DNA of 64,000 bases from JAGWBJ01 sp964291465 (GTDB taxonomy: Bacteria; Chloroflexota; Dehalococcoidia; Lucifugimonadales; JAGWBF01): assembly GCA_964291465.2 (NCBI GenBank), contig OZ219938.1:62001-126000 (forward strand), given 5' to 3'. The translations under genes were made by a program, and so were the position numbers. Shown one piece after another: positions 41,525-50,388 of this stretch. The notes under the pieces were generated by a model. That model was given only the letters and a program-made list of their open reading frames with translations, was not told where the DNA came from and did no database searches. The stretch's first letter is position 1. Every line of letters starts with the position of its first letter.

Positions 41525-42979
41525 GTGCGAGTAGGAGCAGGCCTGGAGGCCGTCCGACGGTATCTGGAGGACAACAAGTCCCGCCACGTCCAGCGTATGC
41601 AGCGGGCGATACGGCAGCCCAGCGTCTCCACCGAGGAGCTGGGAGTGGTGGAGTGCGCCGATCTGCTGGCGGAGCTGCACCGGGAGGCGGGCCTGCAGGA
41701 GGTGGAGGTGGTCCCCACCGCCGGGCTGCCCGGCCTGTGGGCCTACCACGACTCCGGCGCTCCCAAGACCATCGCCGTCTACGGCAACTTCGACACGCGC
41801 CCGGTGCTGCCCAACGAGGTGTGGGAGCGCCCGCCCTACGGCGGCGACGTCACCTCCATGGGCGGTTACTCCAGCGTGCTGGTGGGCCGCGGGGCCTACT
41901 CGTACAAGGGGCCCTACGTGGCCTGGCTCAACGCCCTGGAGGCCCTCCTGGCCGTCGAGGGCGGCCTGCCGGTGAACGTGATGGTCCTCCTGGAAGGAGA
42001 CGAGATCCTGGGCAGCCCCAACTACCGGGAGATGTTCGACCGCTACAGGGACCGGCTGGCCCTGGCCGACGCCAGCCTCAGTCCCGGGGCGTCCCAGGAC
42101 GCCTCGGGGAAGGTGACCATGAACCTGGGCTACAAAGGCATGATCTACGTGGACCTGGTCGCCAGCGGCGCCTCCTGGGGGAGGGGCCCCCAGGGCGGAC
42201 CCCTCCACGGCATGACCAAGTCGGTGGTGGACAGCCCCGTGTGGAGGCTGGTGCACGCCCTGGCAAGCCTCACCGAGCCCGACGGCAACCGGGTGGCCGT
42301 CCAGGGGTTCTACGACGACCTGACGCCCCCCACGGAGGAGGAGCGCCGCTGGATAGAGGAGTACAAGGCCTCCCTGGGCGCGGACGGCTGGAAGAAGGTG
42401 CTACCGGGAGTGGGCGCCGTGCCCGCTGCCGCAGGCGACCTGCCCGACGAGGAGACCATAGCCAACTACTTCTACGGCCCCAGCCTGAACATCAACGGGC
42501 TCGTGGGAGGGTTCACCGGCCCCGGCACCCTCCCCTTCAGCCTGCCCCACCAGGCGTCTGCCCGCTTCGACATCCGGGTCCCCAGGGGATACGGGGCAGA
42601 CAGGACCGTGCGGCTTATCCGCGACCACCTGGACTCCAAGGGCTACGGCGACGTGGAGATGAGGGTGATGGGGGCCTTCGACCCCTCCACCGCCGACCGG
42701 GAGTCGGAGCTGGTCCGCTCCCTGGAGAGCGCCTTCCGGGAGATGGAGGTCCCCCTGGTCATGGCGCCCTGCAGCGGGGGCGGGGGGCCCTGGTCCATGT
42801 GCAACACGGAGCTGGGCATGCCGGTGATACGCAGCGTGGGGGTAGGCGGCGGGGGCGGCACCGGCGGGGCCAACGAGTTCATGGTCATCGAGGGCACCGA
42901 CACCGTCGGCGGCCTGGTGGAGTGCGAGCTGTCCCACGTCCAGATGCTCAAGTCCTACGCTAGGGGGATGGACAGATGA
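41525..42979 (+). CDS. M20 peptidase-like protein with degraded metal site
   Basis: A 484-residue protein with the M20/M25/M40 architecture. Family positions can be read but several ligands are replaced. GHxD is GNFD at 87-90 (His to Asn). GRGxxDxKG is GRGAYSYKG at 121-129 (Asp to Ser126). The DEExGS base/ligand pair is DEILGS at 159-164 (the base Glu160 kept, the ligand Glu replaced by Ile161). The late HSPNE is GGANE (His lost). Unless other residues substitute, zinc binding and normal hydrolysis are unlikely. It starts at GTG 41525 behind GAGGGAGG and its stop overlaps the next start (ATGA). Confidence 0.8.
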   Translation: MRVGAGLEAVRRYLEDNKSRHVQRMQRAIRQPSVSTEELGVVECADLLAELHREAGLQEVEVVPTAGLPGLWAYHDSGAPKTIAVYGNFDTRPVLPNEVWERPPYGGDVTSMGGYSSVLVGRGAYSYKGPYVAWLNALEALLAVEGGLPVNVMVLLEGDEILGSPNYREMFDRYRDRLALADASLSPGASQDASGKVTMNLGYKGMIYVDLVASGASWGRGPQGGPLHGMTKSVVDSPVWRLVHALASLTEPDGNRVAVQGFYDDLTPPTEEERRWIEEYKASLGADGWKKVLPGVGAVPAAAGDLPDEETIANYFYGPSLNINGLVGGFTGPGTLPFSLPHQASARFDIRVPRGYGADRTVRLIRDHLDSKGYGDVEMRVMGAFDPSTADRESELVRSLESAFREMEVPLVMAPCSGGGGPWSMCNTELGMPVIRSVGVGGGGGTGGANEFMVIEGTDTVGGLVECELSHVQMLKSYARGMDR

Positions 42980-44943
42980 ACCGTCGCGAGCTGGTACGCC
43001 TGATCGAGGCTGAATTCGACGAGGACCGGGGCATCGAAGAGGCGACCCGGCTGACCCGGTTCTACCGCTCGCCCGGGGCGTCGGGCTACCACCGGGCCTC
43101 GGACTACACCGCGGGCCTCCTGCGCGACGCGGGCATGGACCGCGTGTGGGTGGAGCGGTTCCCCCTGGACGGGGAGACCCGGTACCTGGGGCAGCTCATG
43201 CCCATGGCCTGGGAGCCCATCAGCGCCGAGCTTCGACTGGGCTCCCCCGAGGGCGAGCTCATGGTCTCCTACGAGGACGCCTACTCGTGCCTGCCCTGGT
43301 GGTGCCAGCCCACTCCCGAAGGCGGCGTCACGATAGAGCTGGTGGACGTGGGGACGGGGGAGCGCCCCGAGGACTACCACAGGAAGGACGTGAAGGGGAA
43401 GGCGGTGCTGGTCCGGTCGAACCCCCGGCCCGGCGGCTTTGCCCACGCCGCCACCCTGGCCATGGAGGCCGGCGCGGCCGGGGTCATCACCGACTACCTA
43501 CTCTACGAGACCGCGCCCTTCCGCACCCGCGAGTCCCTCCCCGACGCCGTACAGCTACTCCGCATGCCCTCCCAGCAGTACAACTCCGCCTGGTCCCTGG
43601 CCGTGGACTACCACGCGGGGGAAAAGCTGGCCGCGGTTGCCGCCAGCGACGACCCGAGGGTGTACGTCGACATCCGTTGCCGCAACTTCAAGGGGGAAGC
43701 CCAGAACCTGCTGGCCGACATATCCGGCACCGACAAGGCCGACGAGTACCTGATGTTCGTCTGCCACGCCACAGCGGGCACCCGCCCCGGGGCCAACTGC
43801 GCCTCGGGTCCGGCCATGCTGGCGGCCATGGCGCGGGTCATGTGCGGCCTCATCTCCAGCGGCCGGGTGCCCAGGCCCAGGCGCACCATCCGCTTCCTGG
43901 TCAACGTCGAGGGCCACGGCAGCAAGCACTACATCCACAACCACCGGGAGGAGATCGACAACACCATCGCCTGCATAGCCCTGGACAGCGTGGCCCACGA
44001 CCAGCAGAAGTGCAAGTCGGCCCTCCTGTACTACCACTCGCCCGACTCGCTGCCCACCTTCATCAACGACTACTTCGTCGGCGTGATGAACGATACACCC
44101 CGGGAGACCCGGTGGGTATTCCACACCGCCGACACCGTGCCCTTCGTCAACTTCCTGGACCACCCCTACACTCCCTGGAGCGACAACAAGTATTACCCGG
44201 TGTTCGGGGTGCCGTCGCCCCTGCTGATGTCCTGGCCGGACCTGTACTTTCACACGCAGCTCCTCACCGCCGACAACCTGGACCCGGCGGTGTTCCGCCG
44301 CTGCGGCATCCCCACGGTGCTGGCGGCCTTGGAGCTGACGGGCGCCGGCCCCGGAGAGGCCCTGGACATCATGCGCGAGGTGGGCGCTAGAAGCGAGGCG
44401 AGGCTGGCCCACATGGGGCTGGAGGCGCGGCGGACCGGCGACGACGGGCGCATCAGGCGCAGGATGTCCACCCTGGCCGAGCGGGACCGCCGGGCGGTGG
44501 AGTCAACCCTGGCCCTGGTCGATGCCCAGGAGCGCGCCGCCCAGCCGGAGCTGGACTCGACGAAGGCGGCCCTGCAGCAGGCCATCGCGGAGCGCCTGGC
44601 CGAATCGACGGCCTGGCTTGGGGACGGCGGCGGCCCCCGGGAGTTCGGCCCCGGCAAGGTTACGCCCAAGCGCACCATCGAGAGAGACCCGGCCACCCTG
44701 GCCGGCACAGGCTACTGGGACCTGTACGAGATGGCCGAGGAGATGCACGCCAGGGACCCGAAGATGAACTACGACTCCCTGCGGATTATCGGCGACGAGG
44801 TGTGGAACTTCGCCGACGGCACCCGCACCGTCAACCAGATCGCCGACGCCATCGGCGCCGAGTTCGACTTCGACCTTGAACCCCACCACGTCCTGAAGCT
44901 GTACCAGGGCCTAGAGCGGGAGGGGCTGGTTACCCTGTCCTAG
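42976..44943 (+). CDS. M28 peptidase-like protein with C-terminal PqqD-like domain
   Basis: A 655-residue protein. Residues about 110-200 look like a PA-type insert, 230-450 like an M28 aminopeptidase core, and 595-655 (RIIGDEVWNFADGTRTVNQI and DLEPHHVLKLYQGLEREGLV) like a winged PqqD-type domain. In the core, HxD is HAT at 264-266, DNASG is NCASG at 274-278, and the EE pair is VE at 311-312; the later Asp337 and final His (DLYFHTQ) remain. The bridging and catalytic positions are therefore altered. It starts 4 bases inside the M20-like gene and is translationally coupled to it. Confidence 0.8.
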   Translation: MNRRELVRLIEAEFDEDRGIEEATRLTRFYRSPGASGYHRASDYTAGLLRDAGMDRVWVERFPLDGETRYLGQLMPMAWEPISAELRLGSPEGELMVSYEDAYSCLPWWCQPTPEGGVTIELVDVGTGERPEDYHRKDVKGKAVLVRSNPRPGGFAHAATLAMEAGAAGVITDYLLYETAPFRTRESLPDAVQLLRMPSQQYNSAWSLAVDYHAGEKLAAVAASDDPRVYVDIRCRNFKGEAQNLLADISGTDKADEYLMFVCHATAGTRPGANCASGPAMLAAMARVMCGLISSGRVPRPRRTIRFLVNVEGHGSKHYIHNHREEIDNTIACIALDSVAHDQQKCKSALLYYHSPDSLPTFINDYFVGVMNDTPRETRWVFHTADTVPFVNFLDHPYTPWSDNKYYPVFGVPSPLLMSWPDLYFHTQLLTADNLDPAVFRRCGIPTVLAALELTGAGPGEALDIMREVGARSEARLAHMGLEARRTGDDGRIRRRMSTLAERDRRAVESTLALVDAQERAAQPELDSTKAALQQAIAERLAESTAWLGDGGGPREFGPGKVTPKRTIERDPATLAGTGYWDLYEMAEEMHARDPKMNYDSLRIIGDEVWNFADGTRTVNQIADAIGAEFDFDLEPHHVLKLYQGLEREGLVTLS

Positions 44944-44983
44944 TGCGACCGTAGGCGTCAGTCGCGGGCGGCCCCGCCAGGGC

Positions 44984-46483
44984 CTACTCCGCGCTGGGCC
45001 CGTGGGGCGCGTAGGAGGTGGCGTTGGGGTTGCCGGGGATGAACCGGGCCCCGCCCTGCTTCCCGACCAGCCTTCCAGCCTCGATGACCACTTGCCCCCG
45101 GGACATGGTCAGCACGGGCATGCCCAGGAGCTCCATACCCTTGAAAGTGCCCAGGTCGCTGACGCTGTGCTCCTCGTCCACGGTGTGGAGGAGGGTGTGG
45201 TCCCAGATGGCCAGGTCCGCGTCGGAGCCGGCCTGGATGATGCCCTTTCGGGGGAAGATGCCGAAGATCTTTGCCGGGTTCTCACAGAATAGCTGCACGA
45301 ACCTGGGCAGAGTGATCTTCCCGGTGTTCACCCCGTAGCTCCACACCACCGGCATCATGAACTCCAGGGTGCTGAGGCCCGCGGCTATGTCGAAGATGTT
45401 CTCCTGGCCGGGCTCGGGTTCTGGGGCGTCGCCGAAGATCTCCCCGGAGGTGTTCCCCGTCAGCTTCAGGTTGCGGGTGTAGCCGGTGAAGTCGCTGCCG
45501 ATGGTGTTGACGGTGCCCGCAGCCAGGGCGGCCCACATGGCGTCCTGGTCCTCGGCCTGCCGCAGGGGAGGGGCGACCTTGAGCCGGTAGCCCCTGCGGA
45601 GCATGTCCTCGTTGGTGAGCGTCAGGTAGTGGGGGCAGGTCTCAGCGTAGAGGGACAGCCCCTTGTCCTTGTAGTGCTCCAGGATGGGCACGACCTCCTG
45701 GGTGCTCAGGTGCACCGGGTACAGCGGCGAGCCCGTGAGCATCGCCATGGTGGCGGCCCGGTTGACGGCCTCAGCCTCCAGGATGTTGGGCGCCGAGTCC
45801 AGGTAGTGGTTCGCGCCGGTCTTCCCCTGGGCCCTGAAGGTGTCCTCCAGGTACGCCTTGCAGCAGCCGTTCTCGGCGTGGACCATGGCCATGCCGCCGT
45901 CGCGGCCCGCCAGGTCCATCACCCGCATCAGCAGCTCGTCGGGCACCGCCAGCAGGTTGGTGGGCGAGTCCACGTTCCAGGGGTTCCAGGTCATGAACAT
46001 CTTGAAGGAGATGGCCCCCATCCTGATGAGCTCGGGGATGACCTTCCCGATGTCGTCCTGGTCCCGGACGCTGATGAGGCCGTGGACGGCGAAGTCGGTG
46101 TAGGAGGCCTGCTCGGCGTACTCGATGAACCCCTTGACGATGTCCGGGTTGTACTTTCGCACTCCCCACGAGTTGCCGAAACGCTCGTGTCGGTGGGTCT
46201 CGGAGCCGATGAACGCCACACAGGTGGTGACGCCCCCGTAGGCGGCGCACAGGGAGTAGGTGTCGATCTTGTCCCCGTACACCGGGTGGGAGTGGCAGTC
46301 GATGCCCCCGGGCAGGACGTACCTTCCCGTTGCGTCGATGACCCGCCGGGCGCTGCGGGCCGACAGGTCCGGGCCCGTCTCCTGCACCACGCCGTCGGCG
46401 ATGAGCACGTCGGACCGGGTCATCCCCTCGCCCGAGACCAGGATTCCACCCTTGATGAGTACATCGCTCTGCTGTGCAGTCAT
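44984..46483 (-). CDS. D-hydantoinase/dihydropyrimidinase family amidohydrolase
   Basis: A 499-residue cyclic amidohydrolase. HSH at 64-66 (PGGIDCHSHP), the carboxylatable Lys161 in SFKMFMTW, His in MVHAENG, His in YPVHLSTQE, and Asp in IGSDFTGY give a complete binuclear site. C-terminal KGIIQAGSDADLAIWD is the standard barrel closure. Dihydropyrimidines, hydantoins or allantoin are the family substrates. The HyuAB proteins at 48271 and the DAO enzyme nearby make a hydantoin-to-amino-acid route plausible, though no carbamoylase is present. Confidence 0.9.
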   Translation of the reverse strand: MTAQQSDVLIKGGILVSGEGMTRSDVLIADGVVQETGPDLSARSARRVIDATGRYVLPGGIDCHSHPVYGDKIDTYSLCAAYGGVTTCVAFIGSETHRHERFGNSWGVRKYNPDIVKGFIEYAEQASYTDFAVHGLISVRDQDDIGKVIPELIRMGAISFKMFMTWNPWNVDSPTNLLAVPDELLMRVMDLAGRDGGMAMVHAENGCCKAYLEDTFRAQGKTGANHYLDSAPNILEAEAVNRAATMAMLTGSPLYPVHLSTQEVVPILEHYKDKGLSLYAETCPHYLTLTNEDMLRRGYRLKVAPPLRQAEDQDAMWAALAAGTVNTIGSDFTGYTRNLKLTGNTSGEIFGDAPEPEPGQENIFDIAAGLSTLEFMMPVVWSYGVNTGKITLPRFVQLFCENPAKIFGIFPRKGIIQAGSDADLAIWDHTLLHTVDEEHSVSDLGTFKGMELLGMPVLTMSRGQVVIEAGRLVGKQGGARFIPGNPNATSYAPHGPSAE

Positions 46484-46627
46484 GGTCGTGCTCCTCGTAG
46501 CGTAGCTCTATATCGGAGTTCTTCGGATACGAAATCGTCCAGATTCCCGGAGTCTGGCGACCGAATGTACCTGAACATCTTCTTTAGCGTCCTGAAGGCA
46601 CAATGACCGATGAACGGCTTTGCAGTC

Positions 46628-46656
46628 ATTCTCCGAGGCTACACCCCACCTGTCAA
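46628..46656 (-). promoter_or_regulatory. putative promoter of the D-hydantoinase gene
   Basis: On the minus strand TTGACA (46651-46656), 17 bases, GAGAAT (46628-46633). The leader is about 140 bases. The intervening bases (46484-46627) show no gene. Confidence 0.45.
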
Positions 46657-46731
46657 CCCCGCACACTTGGAGCCTCAATCCAAGGGGGCCAAGGGGGCCA
46701 ACGGGGACCGCCTAGTCACCTCCTTGGCCCA

Positions 46732-46740
46732 TGCTACAAT
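46732..46740 (+). promoter_or_regulatory. extended -10 promoter of the lipoprotein pair
   Basis: TGC-TACAAT with no clear -35. Start near 46747; the ATG at 46796 follows AAAGGGGAGG. Three adjacent copies of CCAAGGGGG-like bases lie just upstream (46680-46710). Confidence 0.4.
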
Positions 46741-46795
46741 CACGAAGGCGCATCGCCCCTTGCCGACCAAAGAATCAAAGGGGAGGCCCCTTAAA

Positions 46796-47308
46796 ATGGG
46801 CAAGCCATCACAGCACTCCCGCCTGTTTCTCTCGATACTCGCCCTGTTGCTTGCCCTAGGCTGTGGCGGAGGCGACCCCAGCGAAGAGGCTCGACGTGCT
46901 ACTGCCGTTGCCGCCCTCGACGCCCTGGCGGCTGAATTGGCGGATACCCGCCCGGCCAATGTGGCTGCGTACACGGAACGCCTTCAGGCGTACCTAGAGG
47001 CCCACCCGTCATTCTTCGGCAGCGCGGTTGCCTTGCTGGACGGCTCCGGGGCGGTGATTGCCAGCCCCTACGTCTACCGCACCGACGGGGGGTACGCCCG
47101 CCTTGACCTGGCGGTCCCCTCATACGACATCGAGGCCCAGGAATGGTTCACGGCTCCCCTCGCCGAGAACGCCGGCACCTGGACCGCCCCCTACTTCGAC
47201 GCGGGCGGCGGAGAGGTATGGATGGTCACACGTTCCGTGCCGGTGCGCGATGCGGCGGGGGTCTTCGCTATCGTTACCACCGACTTAGTTGTGGCCCCGA
47301 GCCGGTAA
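46796..47308 (+). CDS. lipoprotein with Cache-like sensor domain
   Basis: A 170-residue exported lipoprotein with lipobox LALGC (Cys23). It contains a PAS-like beta region: SAVALLDGSGAVIASPYVYR, then SYDIEAQEWFTAPL, WTAPYFDAGGGEVWMV and VPVRDAAGVFAIVTTDL. The last two are characteristic of dCache extracellular sensor domains. No signalling output domain or transmembrane helix follows, so it would bind a ligand and act through a partner. It is 67 bases upstream of the half-receptor lipoprotein. Confidence 0.72.
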   Translation: MGKPSQHSRLFLSILALLLALGCGGGDPSEEARRATAVAALDALAAELADTRPANVAAYTERLQAYLEAHPSFFGSAVALLDGSGAVIASPYVYRTDGGYARLDLAVPSYDIEAQEWFTAPLAENAGTWTAPYFDAGGGEVWMVTRSVPVRDAAGVFAIVTTDLVVAPSR

Positions 47309-47375
47309 GCTGGTGCGTGCCCTATTGAGCCTTATTCCTACCACCCCAACCGTACCGCGTTCGAGAGGATGGAGC

Positions 47376-48062
47376 ATGACTAAGCTCATAGCCCTTGCGG
47401 CGGCCCTTCTGCTGGCGGTTGCGTGCGGTGACGCCGCCACGCCCACGCCCGAGCCCACGGCAACCCCGACTCCTGTTCCCACACCTGACCCGACGGCAAC
47501 CCCCAGACCTACGCCCACGCCGGAGCCGACGGCGACCCCGACTCCCACGGCCGCGCCGGCGCCGCCGGCAGAAGAGGCCGATCGGCTCCAAGACCTCGGC
47601 GACCCTCGCCTGACAGACATCAGCGAGAAGATGGAGTCAGTCGAGCCGGTCTGGACGGTCTATTTCCATAGTGAAGACTGGCAAACCCCTGGAAGAAACA
47701 CCCTCATCAACGACGTGTTCGAGCTCGTCAAGCTGGAGAACATCGCCACCCACGATGGATACCAGGAAATCAGCCCGGAGATGATCGTCGCCCTCGAACC
47801 CGACATCATCGTTGCGGACTCGATAGAGAGCATAGTGGGGAACCCCGATCTGTCAGGCCTGCACATGGTCGAGGACCCCGACCATATCCCGCATCACATC
47901 TTCGTATTGGGCGAAGGCCTCTCCTTCAGCTTCGACAACCCTCGTTTCATGAAGGCCGTCGAGGAGTTGGCCGTTTTTTCCTACCCCGAGGCCTTCCCGG
48001 ACCGAGAGGAAGAGGAGGCGGAGGGCCACACCCATGAGGAAGGGGAGACACACTCGCATTAG
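47376..48062 (+). CDS. half-size substrate-binding lipoprotein with His-rich tail
   Basis: A 228-residue lipoprotein (Cys17 in AVACG) with a Pro/Thr linker of about 45 residues. A domain then resembles only the second lobe of FepB/BtuF-type receptors: VWTVYFHSEDWQTPGRNTLINDVF, GYQEISPEMIVALEPDIIV and HPRFM-like ends. The first lobe is missing. The C-terminus EEEEAEGHTHEEGETHSH is a metal-binding His/Glu tail, common in zinc and nickel uptake proteins. No permease or ATPase is adjacent. It may bind metal or heme-like ligands with a partner; the role is not clear. Confidence 0.7.
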   Translation: MTKLIALAAALLLAVACGDAATPTPEPTATPTPVPTPDPTATPRPTPTPEPTATPTPTAAPAPPAEEADRLQDLGDPRLTDISEKMESVEPVWTVYFHSEDWQTPGRNTLINDVFELVKLENIATHDGYQEISPEMIVALEPDIIVADSIESIVGNPDLSGLHMVEDPDHIPHHIFVLGEGLSFSFDNPRFMKAVEELAVFSYPEAFPDREEEEAEGHTHEEGETHSH

Positions 48063-48163
48063 CGGTCGAGCGCATCTGCCGGAAGCCCCCCCAATGTCAA
48101 CACAACCTCGCCCTTCACCCGCCGCTCAGCGGAGTAAGCGGCCTCAGGCAAGGCGGCAGGCGT

Positions 48164-48192
48164 TTGACCCTGGAGGGCGCCGCGACTAGAAT
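48164..48192 (+). promoter_or_regulatory. promoter of hyuAB
   Basis: TTGACC (48164-48169), 17 bases, TAGAAT (48187-48192). The leader is about 72 bases, very GC-rich, with GTGCCC/GGGCAC able to pair. Confidence 0.6.
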
Positions 48193-48270
48193 TGCATGGG
48201 TGCCCGGCACGGGCACGTGATGCGGCGCCGGGGCCCGCGGGCGCGGGCGCCAAGAGCGGGGCTGTAGCCT

Positions 48271-50388
48271 ATGGCCGAGCTACATCTGGGCAGCGACGTG
48301 GGCGGCACCTTCACCGACTTCGTGGTGATGGACCGGGAGTCGGGCGCCTTCTCCGTGGGCAAGACGCTGACCACTCCCCATAACCCGGCCGTGGGCGTCA
48401 CCGACGGCGCCGAAGAGGTGCTGAGACGCCTGGGGGCGTCGCTCTCCGACGTGGGCCAGATCAACCACTGCACCACCCTGGCCGGCAACCTCATTGTGGA
48501 GCGCAAAGGCGCCAAGGTCGGCCTGGTCGCCACCCGTGGGTTCAGGGACTCCCTGGAGATGGGCCGCGAGCTTCGCTACGACATCTTCGACCTGCTGATC
48601 ACCAGGGCCGAGCCCCTGGTCCGCAGGTACCTCAGGAGGACCGTCTCCGAGCGCATCGACCGGGACGGCAACGTGGTGCGCCCCCTGGACCTGGACGAGC
48701 TCGACGGCATCGTCTCCTTCTTCCGCGCCGAGGGCGTGGAGTCCATCGCGGTGGCCCTGCTCCACGCCTACCGGGACGCCACCCACGAGCAGCGCATCCG
48801 CGACCGGCTGAAAGAGCGGTACCCCGAGTTCTACGTCTCCGTCTCCTCGGAGGTGGCCCCCGAGGTCCGGGAGTTCGAGAGGACATCCACCACCGTCGCC
48901 AACGCCTACGTCCAGCCGGCCATGGACCGCTACGCCGAGGACATGGTGGTGCGCTTCCGGGGCAAGGGTTTCGGCGGGACGGTCTACCCGATGGTGTCGG
49001 GTGGCGGACTGACCACCCTGGACGTGGCGCTGGAGTTCCCGGTGCGGATGGTCGAGTCGGGGCCGGCCGCGGGAGCCGTGGCGGCCGCCTACTACGGACA
49101 GATGCTGGGAGAGCGGGACGTGGTGTCCTTCGACATGGGTGGGACCACCGCCAAGGTATGCCTAAACCGCGCCGGGACACCCTCCCGGACCAACGAGCTG
49201 GAGGTGGCCAGGGAGCACCGCTTCCGCAAGGGCAGCGGCATCACCCTCCGGGTCCCCGCCATAGAGATGGTGGAGATCGGCGCGGGAGGCGGAAGCATCG
49301 CCCATATCGACTCCATGGGGCTCCTGAAGGTCGGCCCCGAGAGCGCCGGGGCGGACCCGGGCCCCGTCTGCTACGGGCGCGGGGGCGCCGACCCCACGGT
49401 CACCGACGCCGACCTGCTCCTGGGATACCTGGACCCCGGCCACTTCCTGGGCGGGGAGATGTCCCTGGCGGCCGGTCCGGCCCGGGAGACCATCATGGAG
49501 CGGCTGGGCAGGCCCCTGGGCGTGGACCTGACCAGGGCCGCCGCCGGCATACACGACGTGGTCAACGAGAACATGGCCACCGCCGCCAGGGTCTACGCGT
49601 CGGAGCAGGGGGTGGACCTGCGCCGGTTCGCCATGATCGCCTTCGGCGGCGCCGGCCCGGTCCACGCCTACCGGGTGGCCAAGCGCCTGGGCATCTCCAG
49701 GGTCATCTGCCCCCTGGGCGCCGGCGTCTTCTCCTCGGTGGGGCTCCTGGTGGCCCCCCGGTCCTTCGACTTCGTCCACAGCTACATCACCCGCCTGGAC
49801 TCCCTCGACTGGGACTACCTGGACCAGGTCCACCGGGGGATGGAGTCCCATGCCCTGGAGATACTCACCGCCGCCGGCGCCGACCCCGCGACCATAGTCA
49901 CGCAGCACACGGCCGACATGCGCTACGTCGGCCAGGGGTTCGAGGTGAACGTGCCCCTCGCCAGGGATGACGTCGAGTCTCGGGACCACCGACGCCTGGA
50001 AGAGGTCTTCAACTCCAACTACGAGCGGATATTCCATCGACGGCTGAACCACGTACCCGTGGAGGCCATCACCTGGCGCTTCACCGCGTCGGAGCCCCCT
50101 CCGCGCCCGGAGATGCGGTTCCGCCCTCCGACCACGTCCCAATACGCTCAATACCCCAAGGGGCTCAAGGGCCCCACCGGGCTCAAGGGAACCCGCCCCA
50201 TCTTCATTCACGAGGAGGGCGGCTACGCCGACGTCCCCGTGTACGACCGCTACAGCCTGCGGCCCGGGACGTCTTTCCCGGGTCCGGCTGTGGTGGAGGA
50301 GCGGGAGTCGACGGTGGTGGCGGGCCCCGACGCCCAAGTCTCGGTGGACTCCCACCTGAACCTCATCATGGAGCTGGGAGAGGCATGA
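48271..50388 (+). CDS. hyuA: hydantoinase A/oxoprolinase family protein
   Basis: A 705-residue HyuA. LGSDVGGTFTDFVVMD (6-21) is the phosphate-binding loop of the ASKHA fold. FDMGGTTAKVCL in the middle and GGGSIAHIDSMGLLKVGPESAGADPGP (read in shorter parts: GGGSIAHID, GLLKVGPESAGA) are standard. It pairs with the immediately overlapping hyuB to form an ATP-dependent cyclic-amide hydrolase or acetone-carboxylase-like enzyme. Whether hydantoin, 5-oxoproline or another compound is opened cannot be told. Confidence 0.93.
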   Translation: MAELHLGSDVGGTFTDFVVMDRESGAFSVGKTLTTPHNPAVGVTDGAEEVLRRLGASLSDVGQINHCTTLAGNLIVERKGAKVGLVATRGFRDSLEMGRELRYDIFDLLITRAEPLVRRYLRRTVSERIDRDGNVVRPLDLDELDGIVSFFRAEGVESIAVALLHAYRDATHEQRIRDRLKERYPEFYVSVSSEVAPEVREFERTSTTVANAYVQPAMDRYAEDMVVRFRGKGFGGTVYPMVSGGGLTTLDVALEFPVRMVESGPAAGAVAAAYYGQMLGERDVVSFDMGGTTAKVCLNRAGTPSRTNELEVAREHRFRKGSGITLRVPAIEMVEIGAGGGSIAHIDSMGLLKVGPESAGADPGPVCYGRGGADPTVTDADLLLGYLDPGHFLGGEMSLAAGPARETIMERLGRPLGVDLTRAAAGIHDVVNENMATAARVYASEQGVDLRRFAMIAFGGAGPVHAYRVAKRLGISRVICPLGAGVFSSVGLLVAPRSFDFVHSYITRLDSLDWDYLDQVHRGMESHALEILTAAGADPATIVTQHTADMRYVGQGFEVNVPLARDDVESRDHRRLEEVFNSNYERIFHRRLNHVPVEAITWRFTASEPPPRPEMRFRPPTTSQYAQYPKGLKGPTGLKGTRPIFIHEEGGYADVPVYDRYSLRPGTSFPGPAVVEERESTVVAGPDAQVSVDSHLNLIMELGEA

